From NCBI GenBank assembly GCA_945878375.1, contig CAMDWG010000001.1, forward strand, positions 124,001-188,000: 64,000 bases of DNA, given 5' to 3'. Positions 10,784-20,097 of the stretch are shown piece by piece. Below the pieces are notes generated by a model. The model searched no databases. It saw nothing but the letters and a program-made list of their open reading frames with translations, and was not told the origin of the DNA. The position numbers and the translations under genes are program-made. Numbering within the stretch: position 1 is the first letter of the stretch; every line of letters begins with the position of its first letter. The DNA comes from Roseomonas mucosa (lineage in GTDB: Bacteria > Pseudomonadota > Alphaproteobacteria > Acetobacterales > Acetobacteraceae).

Positions 10784-11422
10784 TCAGCCCTCGCCGGGGC
10801 GCGGCGCGGCGATCATCGCCAGCACTTCCCGCCGCGTGGAGGGATCGTCGCGGAAAGCGCCGAGCATCCGGCTGGTGACCATCGTCACCCCCGGCTTGCA
10901 AACGCCACGCGTGGTCATGCACTGGTGCGCCGCTTCCACGACCACGGCCACGCCCTTCGGCTTCAGCACGTCGTTGATGGTGTTGGCGATCTGCGCCGTC
11001 ATCTTTTCCTGGATCTGCAGGCGCTTGGCATAGGCCTCGACCACGCGGGCCAGCTTGCTGATGCCGACCACGCGGCCCGACGGCAGGTAGGCGACATGCA
11101 CCCGGCCCAGGATCGGCGCCATATGGTGTTCGCAAGTGCTCTCGAGGCGGATGTCGCGCAGCAGCACCATCTCGTCATAGCCATCCGTCTCCTCGAAGGA
11201 GCGGGCGAGCAACTCGACGGGGTCTTCCTCATAGCCGCAGAACCATTCGCGGTAGGCCTTCGCCACGCGCTTCGGCGTGTCGAGCAGGCCTTCGCGAGTG
11301 GGGTTGTCGCCGGCCCAGCGCAGCAGGGTGCGGATGGCCTGCTCGGCCTGCTCCTGGGTCGGGCGTTCCTCGGTGCTGGCCTGGGGCTCCCCGAGTTGGC
11401 CGGCGGGGGTCTGGATGTTCAA
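10784..11422 (-). CDS. folE: GTP cyclohydrolase I
   Basis: [50 protein letters not shown]. Confidence 0.97.
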   Translation of the reverse strand: MNIQTPAGQLGEPQASTEERPTQEQAEQAIRTLLRWAGDNPTREGLLDTPKRVAKAYREWFCGYEEDPVELLARSFEETDGYDEMVLLRDIRLESTCEHHMAPILGRVHVAYLPSGRVVGISKLARVVEAYAKRLQIQEKMTAQIANTINDVLKPKGVAVVVEAAHQCMTTRGVCKPGVTMVTSRMLGAFRDDPSTRREVLAMIAAPRPGEG

Positions 11423-11614
11423 GGTCTCGATCCTCGGGCGTCAGCCCATCAAGATGCGGCGTGTGCGATACCGCGCCGCCGCGCCACGGCGCCTTCCTTC
11501 CCCGATGGATTAGATGGGGACGATCCGCGATCCCGCAACTGCCGGAATGGTGGGGATGCGATAGCGCGGCCTCCGGCCCTGGGCCAAGGCGCCATCACGG
11601 GCCGGTGGGGGGCC

Positions 11615-12022
11615 TCAATGCACCCGGCTGGTCGGCTGGTGCGGGCTGTCCAGGCTGAAGGCGGGGATCCGCACGTCGAAGGCCTCGCCGGTGCCACGCA
11701 CCACCATGTGGTAGGCCCCACGCATGAAGCCCGATGCGGTCGGCAGCGGGGTGCCGGAGGTGTATTCGAAGCTCTGCCCTGGTTCGAGCACCGGCGTCTC
11801 GCCCACCACCCCGTCCCCATGCAGGGCCTGGGTGCGGCCGAGCCCGTCGGTGATCTGCCAGCTGCGCTTCAGCAGCTGCACCGTGTCCTGGCCCTCATTG
11901 GTGATGGCGACCCGGTAGGCCCAGACGAAATGTCCGCGCTCCGGCTCCGACTGATCGGCCAGGTAGAAGGCGCGGACCGCGACGCGGATCGAGCGTGTGG
12001 TCTCGGTGTAGTCATCGCGCAT
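11615..12022 (-). CDS. apaG: ApaG protein
   Basis: VWAYRVAITNEGQDTVQLLKRSWQITDGLG...GEQPVLEPGQSFEYTSG-like, GFMRGAYHMV. Confidence 0.95.
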   Translation of the reverse strand: MRDDYTETTRSIRVAVRAFYLADQSEPERGHFVWAYRVAITNEGQDTVQLLKRSWQITDGLGRTQALHGDGVVGETPVLEPGQSFEYTSGTPLPTASGFMRGAYHMVVRGTGEAFDVRIPAFSLDSPHQPTSRVH

Positions 12023-12126
12023 GCTGGACACCCTCGGGCAACCGGAAGCTCCTAGCCCGGCCGCACCGCTTGCACTCTCGGCCCGAGTGCCGGCGGACTC
12101 AAGACCTTGGCGCCGCGCAACGCCGG

Positions 12127-12172
12127 GTGGACCCGCTCCGCCGTTCCGCCGATCGGGCACAAGCTGCTCCAC
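12127..12172. repeat. degenerate copy of the 41827 palindromic element
   Basis: GGxxGACCCGCTCCGC-6-GCCGATCGGGCAyAAGCTGCTCyA aligns with 41845-41891. Confidence 0.65.
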
Positions 12173-12499
12173 GATCATGATCGCTTGCTCTCCAGACCGC
12201 TTGAGACCATCGGACGGGTCGGTTCCGCGGGTCCTTTCCGCCCCTGGGGCATCCCCGTCCTGGACGTGGCGTGCCTGCGGCACGCCGAGGGCCACCGCCC
12301 CACCCGGTGCCACCTTCAGCGGCCGCCTCGTCGCCGCGATGTGACGGCCCCCGAGCCGCCCCGCCGGGCCGCGATGGGCGGGACGCCGGAACGCGATGCC
12401 GGTCTCGTGCATTGAGGTCGCAGGCACCCTCGTCGGAGGTTGGTGGGCAGCGGGGGCGTCGCCGCTGATCCAGCCGCATCCGCCGCGGCTGCATGGAGG

Positions 12500-13207
12500 A
12501 TGGTCCGCATGCAACTCGATCTCCGGCTCGAGCGGGCGCTCGAGCGCGTCGAATTGGTTACTGGCGTCGGCACCCGCGATGCCGGACGCATGTGCGTGAT
12601 GTCGCTGGTCGCCTGCCTGGCGGGCGAGGAACACACCGACAGCCCCGCCTGCGCGTCTCCGCTGATCCGCGCCTTCGCGATCCCACTGAACGACAACATG
12701 CCGCATACGGTGCGCCAGCGCCTGAAGCCCTTCGCGCCGCGCATCCTCGGCACGCAGGACGGGCAGGATGCGGTGCGCGCCGAATTGCTCCGCCAGGCCC
12801 TCTCGCAGGAGATCCTGCCGAAGCTGGGTGGGGGAAGGCCGGCGTCGCAGACACGGCGCTTCTCGGGCGCGCTGTGGCGGGTGTGGTCCCTGCTCGGCAT
12901 GCGCCGGCTGGAACGGGAGGCGGAATGGATGATGGACCGCGCGGTCGCGCTGGCCGACGGCACCGACATGGCCCGCGCCATCGCCGCCGCGGGGTCCGTC
13001 GGGCGCCTGCTGGCCCGCGCTGCGCGGGAGTCGACCGACCCGCGTGAGGCGGAGCGGTTGTGGGACCTCGCGGTCGGGCTGCTCGACCGGATGTGCGATG
13101 TCGGCGGTATGCGCCCCAGCGCCCCGCAATCCTGGGCGCTGCGGCTGGAACAGGTGTTCGAAACCCGCGCCGCCCGCGGCTTGCCGACGGCGACGGTCCG
13201 GCCGTAG
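12500..13207 (+). CDS. conserved hypothetical protein
   Basis: Long ORF with coding-like composition; no recognised domain; start could be 12500 or 12509. Confidence 0.6.
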   Translation: MVRMQLDLRLERALERVELVTGVGTRDAGRMCVMSLVACLAGEEHTDSPACASPLIRAFAIPLNDNMPHTVRQRLKPFAPRILGTQDGQDAVRAELLRQALSQEILPKLGGGRPASQTRRFSGALWRVWSLLGMRRLEREAEWMMDRAVALADGTDMARAIAAAGSVGRLLARAARESTDPREAERLWDLAVGLLDRMCDVGGMRPSAPQSWALRLEQVFETRAARGLPTATVRP

Positions 13208-13242
13208 CGCCGGATCGACCAGCTCCCGCCTATCCGGCGCGT

Positions 13243-13282
13243 GACCCCCTTACCCTGCCCTCTCCCCCGTCGGGGGGAGAGG
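13243..13282. repeat. CTCTCCCCC hairpin repeat
   Basis: CCCTCTCCCCC gtc GGGGGGAGAGGG; similar to 2882 and 46709 copies. Confidence 0.65.
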
Positions 13283-13330
13283 GTGCCATGCGGTGATGGT
13301 CGGGGCCTGCGCTTGCGCCGCCCGCGCGGA

Positions 13331-14194
13331 TCAGGCGCGGGCCAGCACCCGCAGCGCGGCGCGCTGGACCGGCACATCCACCATCTTGCCATCCACCACG
13401 CAGACCCCCCCGGCCGCGGCCTCGAAGGCCGCGATCACGCGGCGGGCCCAGGTGACCTGCTCGGGGGCGGGCGTCAGCACGGCTTGGATGGTCGCGACCT
13501 GGCGCGGATGGATGGCGAGCTTCCCGGTGAAGCCGAGCGCCTGCACCCGCCGCGTCTCCTCCGCCAAGCCTGGCTCGTCATCCAGCGCCAGGAAGGGCAC
13601 ATCCACCACCCCGCGCCCGGCGCGTGCGGCAGCCGCGACGAGGGTCGCACGCGCCATCAGCAGCGGTTCCCACGCCACTTGGCACCCCAGATCGGCCGCG
13701 AGATCGACACCGCCAAAGCCGAGGGAAGCGCAGCCCTCCTCGGCGGCGATGGCGCCGGCGCGCGAGAGGCCCTCGGCGCTCTCGATCAGCGCGACCAACT
13801 GCGGGGCGCGGGGGTGGCGGGCGAAGGCGCGGTGGACGATCCCCAATTCCTCCGCCGCCTCGGTCTTCGGCAGCATCAGGAAATCGGGCGCCGCGGCGCC
13901 AATCAGCGCGGCGAGGTCGGCGATGCCTTCCGGCGTCGGCAGGGGGTTCATCCGGATGCCGAGCGCGACGCCGGCCGGCGCGGCCGGGCGGGCGAGCACG
14001 GCGGCGCGGGCCGCCGCCTTCTCGGCCGGCGGCACGGCATCCTCCAGGTCGATCACCACGGCATCGGCGCCGGTGGCCAGGGCCTTCTCGAAGCGGTCGG
14101 GCCGGTGGCCGGGCACGAAGAGGATGCTGCGGGCGAGCGCGATATCGGGTTGGGTCATGGCGGGGTGCGGTGTCCTGGGCGTCGTCGCGATCAT
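13331..14194 (-). CDS. HpcH/HpaI-type CoA ester lyase (CitE-like)
   Basis: RSILFVPGHRPDRFEKALATGADAVVIDLEDAVPPAEK...GKLAIHPRQV. Confidence 0.92.
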   Translation of the reverse strand: MIATTPRTPHPAMTQPDIALARSILFVPGHRPDRFEKALATGADAVVIDLEDAVPPAEKAAARAAVLARPAAPAGVALGIRMNPLPTPEGIADLAALIGAAAPDFLMLPKTEAAEELGIVHRAFARHPRAPQLVALIESAEGLSRAGAIAAEEGCASLGFGGVDLAADLGCQVAWEPLLMARATLVAAAARAGRGVVDVPFLALDDEPGLAEETRRVQALGFTGKLAIHPRQVATIQAVLTPAPEQVTWARRVIAAFEAAAGGVCVVDGKMVDVPVQRAALRVLARA

Positions 14195-14244
14195 GCGTCC
14201 GCCCGCCGCGCCGGGCCAGATGGGGGCCGGGCAACATTCCCGGC

Positions 14245-14273
14245 TTGATCACGCGAGTGGAGCGCGCTATCTG
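14245..14273 (+). promoter_or_regulatory. candidate sigma70-like promoter of the GbsR/MarR-cydAB unit
   Basis: TTGATC-17 bp-TATCTG. Confidence 0.45.
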
Positions 14274-14274
14274 T

Positions 14275-14298
14275 CATTTCAGACATTTCTGAAATGTC
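14275..14298. promoter_or_regulatory. candidate operator, two nested inverted repeats
   Basis: CATTTCAGA-catt-TCTGAAATG (9-bp arms) overlapping GACATTTC-t-GAAATGTC (8-bp arms), 29-52 nt upstream of the regulator ATG. Confidence 0.6.
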
Positions 14299-14326
14299 GG
14301 CACGATAGGATACCGAGCCCGCCATC

Positions 14327-14890
14327 ATGAACCTCCCCCCGCTGATCCAGGCCTTCGTGCTGCATTTCGGGGAGATGGGCAGCCGCTGGGGCATCAACCG
14401 GACCGTCGGGCAGATCTATGCGCTGCTCTATGTCTCCCCCGCGCCGCTGAACGCCGACCACATCGTGGAGGCGCTGGGCGTGTCGCGGTCCAACGTCTCC
14501 ATGGGCTTGCGGGAATTGCAGGCCTGGAACCTGGTGCACGCGAAGCATGTGCCGGACGACCGGCGCGACCACTTCACCACCCCCGGCGATGTGTGGGAGA
14601 TCCTCCGCGTGCTGGCGGAGGAGCGGAAGAAGCGGGAAGTTGACCCGACGCTGTCGGTGCTGCGCGAATTGCTGATGCAGGCGCCAGCCAGCGAAGCCGA
14701 GCGCCACGCCCAGGCCCGGATGGCTGAGATGCACGGCCTGATCGAGCAGCTTACAAATTGGTACGACGATGTGAGAAAATTGGAAACAGAGAGGCTGGCA
14801 CAATTGCTGGCCCTTGGCTCACGCGTCGCGCGGTTCGTCGAGGTCACGGACAAGGTCGTGTCGCTCGGGCGACGCAAGAAGAAGGAGTAG
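14327..14890 (+). CDS. GbsR/MarR family transcriptional regulator
   Basis: GEMGSRWGINRTVGQIYALLYVSPAPLNADHIVEALGVSRSNVSMGLRELQAWNLV. Confidence 0.9.
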   Translation: MNLPPLIQAFVLHFGEMGSRWGINRTVGQIYALLYVSPAPLNADHIVEALGVSRSNVSMGLRELQAWNLVHAKHVPDDRRDHFTTPGDVWEILRVLAEERKKREVDPTLSVLRELLMQAPASEAERHAQARMAEMHGLIEQLTNWYDDVRKLETERLAQLLALGSRVARFVEVTDKVVSLGRRKKKE

Positions 14891-14896
14891 AGGATC

Positions 14897-16234
14897 ATGG
14901 AAGCGCTGCTTCTCGCCCGCATCCAGTTCGCGGCGAACATCTCCTTCCACATCCTGTTCCCGACCATCACCATCGCGCTGGGCTGGGTGCTGCTGTTCCT
15001 CAAGCTGCGCTTCAACGCCACGCGCGACGAGAAGTGGATGGATGCCTACCGCTTCTGGGTGAAGATCTTCGCGCTGTCCTTTGCGCTCGGCGTCGTCTCC
15101 GGGATCACCATGAGCTTCCAGTTCGGCACCAACTGGCCGGGCTTCATGGAGAAGGTGGGCAACGTCGCGGGCCCGCTTCTGGCCTATGAGGTGCTGACCG
15201 CCTTCTTCCTGGAGGCGACCTTCCTCGGCATCATGCTGTTCGGCTTCCGGCGCGTGCCGGGCTGGGTGCACACGACGGCGACCGTGCTGGTCGCCTTCGG
15301 CACCACGATGAGCGCCTTCTGGATCCTGGCGCTGAATTCCTGGATGCACACGCCTGTCGGATACGAGTTGCGCGACGGCATCGTGCACGCGACGGATTGG
15401 TGGGCGATCGTCTTCAACCCGTCCCTGCCCTATCGCCTGGCGCATATGCTGATCGCGTCCGCGCTCACCTGCGCGTTCCTGATCGCCGGCATCTCGGCCT
15501 GGCGGTGGCTGCGCGGGGATCGCGCGCCATCGGTGCAGGCGGCGCTGCGGACGGGCGTGGTGATGGCCGCCGTGCTGGCGCCGACGCAGCTGTTCGTGGG
15601 CGACCTGCACGGGCTCAACACGCTGGAACACCAGCCTGCCAAGGTCGCGGCGATGGAGGGCAATTGGGAAACGCGGGGCCATGTGCCGCTGGTCCTCTTC
15701 GCCATCCCGGATGAAGCGGCGCGCGAGAACCGCTTCGAGATCGCGATCCCCTCCGGCGCCAGCCTGATCCTGACGCATCGCGCCGATGGCGTGGTGCCGG
15801 GGCTGAACGACTTCGCCGGCAAGCACCCGCCCGTCGCGCCGGTCTTCTACGCCTTCCGGATCATGGTCGGCATCGGCATGGCCATGATCGCATTCGGCCT
15901 CGCGGGCGCATGGTTCCTGTGGCGGCGCGGCACGCTGCCCACCCTGCTGCTGCGTGGCTTCGTCGCCATGACCTTCGCCGGATGGATCGCGACGCTCGCC
16001 GGCTGGTACGTGACCGAGATCGGGCGCCAGCCCTGGCTGGTCACCGGCGTGCTGACCACGGCCGATGCCGTCGGCCCGGTGCCGGCGGGCAGCGTGGCGA
16101 GCACGCTTGTCATGTACCTGCTGCTCTATGCCGGGCTGCTCGCGGCCTATATCACCGCGCTGTTCCGCCTGGCCGCGAAGGGGCGGCTGGTGGACGCGAC
16201 GCCCGCCAATTCCCCCCTGCCGCAGACCGCGTGA
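14897..16234 (+). CDS. cydA: cytochrome bd-type ubiquinol oxidase subunit I (CIO-like)
   Basis: RIQFAANISFHILFPTITIALGW, FFLEATFLGIMLFGF, WILALNSWMHTPVGYELRDG, YVTEIGRQPW. Confidence 0.95.
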   Translation: MEALLLARIQFAANISFHILFPTITIALGWVLLFLKLRFNATRDEKWMDAYRFWVKIFALSFALGVVSGITMSFQFGTNWPGFMEKVGNVAGPLLAYEVLTAFFLEATFLGIMLFGFRRVPGWVHTTATVLVAFGTTMSAFWILALNSWMHTPVGYELRDGIVHATDWWAIVFNPSLPYRLAHMLIASALTCAFLIAGISAWRWLRGDRAPSVQAALRTGVVMAAVLAPTQLFVGDLHGLNTLEHQPAKVAAMEGNWETRGHVPLVLFAIPDEAARENRFEIAIPSGASLILTHRADGVVPGLNDFAGKHPPVAPVFYAFRIMVGIGMAMIAFGLAGAWFLWRRGTLPTLLLRGFVAMTFAGWIATLAGWYVTEIGRQPWLVTGVLTTADAVGPVPAGSVASTLVMYLLLYAGLLAAYITALFRLAAKGRLVDATPANSPLPQTA

Positions 16235-16241
16235 CGCCCCG

Positions 16242-17255
16242 ATGACGCCCTTCCTGCCCCCCGATACGCTGGCCCTGGTCTTCGCTGGTCTGATGGCCAT
16301 CTCGATCCTCGCCTATGTCGTGCTGGACGGTTACGACCTCGGCGTCGGGCTGCTGCTGAAGGCAACGCCCGACGCCGCCGAGCGCGACCGCATGGTCGCC
16401 TCGATCGGTCCCTTCTGGGACGCGAACGAGACCTGGCTGGTGCTGGGCGTCGGGCTGCTGCTGGTGGCCTTCCCGATGGCGCATGGGATGGTGCTGACGG
16501 CGCTCTACCTGCCGGTGGCGCTGATGCTGGTGGGGCTGACGCTGCGCGGCGTGGCCTTCGAATTCCGCGCCAAGGCGGGGAATGCGACCGACAAGCGCCG
16601 CTGGGACATGGCATTCACCGGCGGGTCGGCGTTGGCGGCGCTGACGCAGGGCTGGATGCTCGGCCGCTATGTGCTGGGCTTCGCGGAAGGCTGGGGTGCG
16701 CTGTTCTTCGCGCTGCTGTCGGCCCTCGGCGTCGCGGCGGCCTATGCCTTCATCGGTGCCTGCTGGCTGATCTGGCGGACCGAGGGCGCGCTGCAGAAGC
16801 GCGCCGTGGCCTGGGCGCGGATGACGCTCTGGGTCGTGGCGGCCGGCATCGTCGGCGTGTCGCTGGCGACCCCGCTGGCCTCCCCGCGCATCATGGCGCG
16901 GTGGTTCGAGATGCCGAATCTTCTCCTGCTCGCACCGCTGCCGCTGGCGACGGCCGCGCTGGTGTTCGGGGTGCATGCCTTGCTGCGGCACATGCCGCTG
17001 CCGGGCGATGCGCTGCGGCGGGTGCCGTTCTGGGCCGCGGTGGCGCTGTTCTGCCTGTCCTTCGCGGGGCTTGCCTGGTCCTTCTTCCCCTATATCGTCC
17101 CCGAACGCCTCACGCTGTTCCAGGCCGCGAGCGCGCCAGAGAGCCTTTCGCTGATCCTGATCGGCGCCGCCTTCGTGCTGCCGGTGATCCTGGCCTATAC
17201 TGTCCTGGCCTGGCGCATCTTCGGCGGCAAGGCGCTGGATCTGCGATACGACTAG
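16242..17255 (+). CDS. cydB: cytochrome bd-type ubiquinol oxidase subunit II
   Basis: YVVLDGYDLGVGLLL, IGPFWDANETWLVLGVG, RGVAFEFRAK, WSFFPYIVPERLT. Confidence 0.95.
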   Translation: MTPFLPPDTLALVFAGLMAISILAYVVLDGYDLGVGLLLKATPDAAERDRMVASIGPFWDANETWLVLGVGLLLVAFPMAHGMVLTALYLPVALMLVGLTLRGVAFEFRAKAGNATDKRRWDMAFTGGSALAALTQGWMLGRYVLGFAEGWGALFFALLSALGVAAAYAFIGACWLIWRTEGALQKRAVAWARMTLWVVAAGIVGVSLATPLASPRIMARWFEMPNLLLLAPLPLATAALVFGVHALLRHMPLPGDALRRVPFWAAVALFCLSFAGLAWSFFPYIVPERLTLFQAASAPESLSLILIGAAFVLPVILAYTVLAWRIFGGKALDLRYD

Positions 17256-17349
17256 CCGGGCGCATGGCCCACCGCCCGCCGCGTCTGGTTGACAGGCGGC
17301 TTGGCGGAACGCGAGATACGCCGGAGACAGATCGCCGGAGCCTCCCGCC

Positions 17350-18960
17350 ATGACGACCCGCCTGCCCAAGCGCGCCCTGCTGACCGGCGGCGCCGCCGCC
17401 CTTGCCGTGGCCGCCCTGCCGGGGGCGCGCCGCGCCGAGGCGCAGCAGACGCCACGCAATGCCATGGTGATCGCCGCGCAGATCGATGACCTCGTCGCCC
17501 TCGACCCGCACCACTCCTTCGAGGTGACGGGCTCCGACCTGCTGAAAAATGTCTACGACCAGCTCTTCTTCATCGACGAGACCAAGTCTGCGGCCGAGTT
17601 GCGGCCGGGCCTCGCGGAATCCTTCACCATCTCGGAAGACGGGCGGACCTTCACCTTCCGCATCCGCCAGGGCGTGCGCTTCCATTCGGGCAATGCGCTG
17701 ACGGCGGCGGATGTCGTCTTCTCTCTGCGCCGGCCGCTGCAGATCAACCGCACCCCGGCCTTCATGTACCGCTCCGTCGGCCTGACCGCCGACAATATCG
17801 AGCAGACCGTGCGCCAGACCGGCGAGTTCGAGGTGCAGGTCACCTTCAGCCAGGCCTATGCGCCGACCCTGATCCAGAACCTGTTCACCGCGACCATCGC
17901 CTCCGTCGTGGACAGCAGGCTGGTGCAGCAGAATGCCGGCGAGGATCGCGGCAACACCTGGCTGAACCGCAACTCGGCCGGCTCCGGCGCCTATCGCCTG
18001 ACGCGCTACCAGCCGAATGAGAGCTACATGCTCGACCGCAACGACAATTGGTGGCGCGGACGCGCCAATCTCCAGCGCGTGATCGTGCGCCATGTGCCGG
18101 AAGCGGCGACGCAGCGCCTGTTGCTGGAACGCGGCGATGTCGATGTCGCGCGCAACCTGACGCCGACGGACATCGCGGCGCTGCGTGGCCGGCCAGGGAT
18201 CGCCATCCAGGAATTCCCGCGCGGCACCATCCAGTATTTCAGCGCCAATATGGGCGACCCGATCCTGTCCAACCCCAAGGTGATCGAGGCGCTGAAGCAT
18301 CTGGTGGATTACGACGCGATCGCGAACAACCTGCTTCCGGGCCAGGTCTTCCCGCACCAGTCCTTCATCCCGCGCGCCATCCTGGGCGAGGTCGATGCCC
18401 GCCCCTGGCGCTTCGACCCCACGCGCGCCCGCGCGCTGCTGGCGGAAGCGGGCCACCCGAATGGCATTCGCCTTGCCATCGACACGGCGAATACCTTCCC
18501 GAGCCTCGATGTGGCGCAGGCGCTGCAGGCCAGCTTCGCCCGCGGCGGCGTGACGCTGGAAGTGCTGCCCGCCACCGGCGCGCAGGTGCTGGCGAAGTTC
18601 CGTGCCCGCAACCACCAGCTCTTCATCGGCATCTGGGGCCTGGGCTATCCCGACCCGCACTACAACGCCGACAGCTTCGCCCATAACCCGCCGGGTGCGA
18701 ACAACCCGGGCAAGCTGACCTGGCGCAACAACTGGAACATCCCTGGCCTGACCGCCCGCACCGAAGCCGCGATGCGCGAGCGCGACCAGAACGCCCGCGC
18801 CGCGATCTACCGCCAGATCCAGGAGGAGTTCATGGGCACCTCCCCCTTCGCGGTCTTCGCGCAGCAGCAGGTGCAGGTCGCGGTCCGCAGCAACCTGACC
18901 GGCTACATGGCCAGTTCCCCCGGCCTGTCCGCGATCTACTGGCGCGCCAACAAGGCATAA
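17350..18960 (+). CDS. ABC transporter substrate-binding protein (peptide/OppA family 5)
   Basis: Signal peptide, YDQLFFIDETKSAAELRPGLAESFTISEDGRTFTFRIRQGVRFHSG. Confidence 0.93.
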   Translation: MTTRLPKRALLTGGAAALAVAALPGARRAEAQQTPRNAMVIAAQIDDLVALDPHHSFEVTGSDLLKNVYDQLFFIDETKSAAELRPGLAESFTISEDGRTFTFRIRQGVRFHSGNALTAADVVFSLRRPLQINRTPAFMYRSVGLTADNIEQTVRQTGEFEVQVTFSQAYAPTLIQNLFTATIASVVDSRLVQQNAGEDRGNTWLNRNSAGSGAYRLTRYQPNESYMLDRNDNWWRGRANLQRVIVRHVPEAATQRLLLERGDVDVARNLTPTDIAALRGRPGIAIQEFPRGTIQYFSANMGDPILSNPKVIEALKHLVDYDAIANNLLPGQVFPHQSFIPRAILGEVDARPWRFDPTRARALLAEAGHPNGIRLAIDTANTFPSLDVAQALQASFARGGVTLEVLPATGAQVLAKFRARNHQLFIGIWGLGYPDPHYNADSFAHNPPGANNPGKLTWRNNWNIPGLTARTEAAMRERDQNARAAIYRQIQEEFMGTSPFAVFAQQQVQVAVRSNLTGYMASSPGLSAIYWRANKA

Positions 18961-18964
18961 TGGT

Positions 18965-19068
18965 GCCCTCAGACGCCGGGCGCGGCCTCCGGCCGCTTGG
19001 CTTCGCGGCACCGGCCGCGGGCCGCATTCGCGGCCTCGGCGCGCCTTTGGCGCGCCGCCAGTACTGAG
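18965..19068 (+). repeat. multi-hairpin intergenic repeat, copy B
   Basis: GCCCTCAGACGCCGGGC-GCGGCCtccGGCCGC-TTGGCTT-CGCGGCaccgGCCGCG-GGCCGCattcGCGGCC-TCGGCGCGCCtttGGCGCGCCG. Confidence 0.85.
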
Positions 19069-19086
19069 CGTTGGAATGATGCATCC

Positions 19087-20097
19087 ATGACCGCCCTGCG
19101 CCAGGCGCCGGGGTTCCTGCTGCAGGTCGCCCTCACGCTGCTCGGCCTGCTGGCGGTGACCTTCTTCATCGGCCGCGTGGTGCCGATCGACCCGGTGCTC
19201 GCCGTGGTCGGCGACCAGGCGCCGCGCGACGTGTACGAGGCCGTGCGGCGCGAGCTCGGGCTGGACCAGCCGCTCTGGGTCCAGTTCTGGCTCTATGTGA
19301 AGAAGATGGCGGCCGGCGATTTCGGCATGTCGCTGGTCACCAATGCCCCAGTGATCGACGACATCCGCCGCGTCTTCCCCGCCACGCTGGAACTCGCGAC
19401 CTTCGCGACCGTCATCGGCGTCGCCCTCGGCGTGCCGATGGGGATCGCGGGCGCGGTCTGGCAGGATCGCTGGCCCGACCAGCTGGTACGCGTGATTGGG
19501 CTGGTTGGCTATTCGGTGCCGATCTTCTGGCTGGGCATCATCGGGCTGCTGGTCTTCTACGGCATACTGGGCTGGGTGCAGGGCCCCGGGCGGCTCGGCA
19601 TTTTTTTCGAGGACATGGTGCCGACCGTGACGGGCGTGATCCTGCTGGATGCCGCGATCGCGGGGGAGTGGGAGGTGTTCCGCAACGCCTTCGGCCATGT
19701 CGTGCTGCCATCCGCGGTGCTCGGCTATTTCTCCATCGCCTATATCGCGCGCATGACGCGGTCCTTCATGCTGGAACAGCTGAACCAGGAATATGTCGTC
19801 ACCGCCCGCGCCAAGGGCGTGTCGGAGGCGCGGATCATCTGGGTGCATGCGCTTCGCAACATCGCGGTCCAGCTCGTCACCGTCATCGCGCTATCCTATG
19901 CGCGGCTGCTGGAAGGCGCGGTGCTGACCGAGACGGTCTTCGCCTGGCCCGGCCTCGGCCGCTACCTGACCACGGCGCTGCTGGCCGGCGACATGAACGC
20001 GGTGCTGGGCGCGACGATCGTGGTGGGCCTCGTCTTCGTCGGCATCAACCTGCTGTCCGACCTGCTCTACCGCCTGCTGGACCCGAGGGCCCGATGA
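19087..20097 (+). CDS. ABC transporter permease (DppB type)
   Basis: Six-TM-like; RRELGLDQPLWVQFW, VVTARAKGVSEARIIWVHALRN EAA motif. Confidence 0.93.
   Translation: MTALRQAPGFLLQVALTLLGLLAVTFFIGRVVPIDPVLAVVGDQAPRDVYEAVRRELGLDQPLWVQFWLYVKKMAAGDFGMSLVTNAPVIDDIRRVFPATLELATFATVIGVALGVPMGIAGAVWQDRWPDQLVRVIGLVGYSVPIFWLGIIGLLVFYGILGWVQGPGRLGIFFEDMVPTVTGVILLDAAIAGEWEVFRNAFGHVVLPSAVLGYFSIAYIARMTRSFMLEQLNQEYVVTARAKGVSEARIIWVHALRNIAVQLVTVIALSYARLLEGAVLTETVFAWPGLGRYLTTALLAGDMNAVLGATIVVGLVFVGINLLSDLLYRLLDPRAR

Noticed and set aside
12023-12499. Possible transposase remnant upstream of apaG on the minus strand
   Set aside because: No DDE or HTH motif seen; translation crosses the palindromic relic; kept only as an unexplained gap
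17253-17353. Possible CydX after cydB
   Set aside because: The small ORF MAHRPPRLVDRRLGGTRDTPETDRRSLPP has no transmembrane segment
17110-19848. 912-aa minus-strand ORF
   Set aside because: Antisense to cydB, the OppA-like gene and the permease; low-complexity His/Arg/Gly/Asp-rich translation typical of GC-rich reverse-frame artefacts
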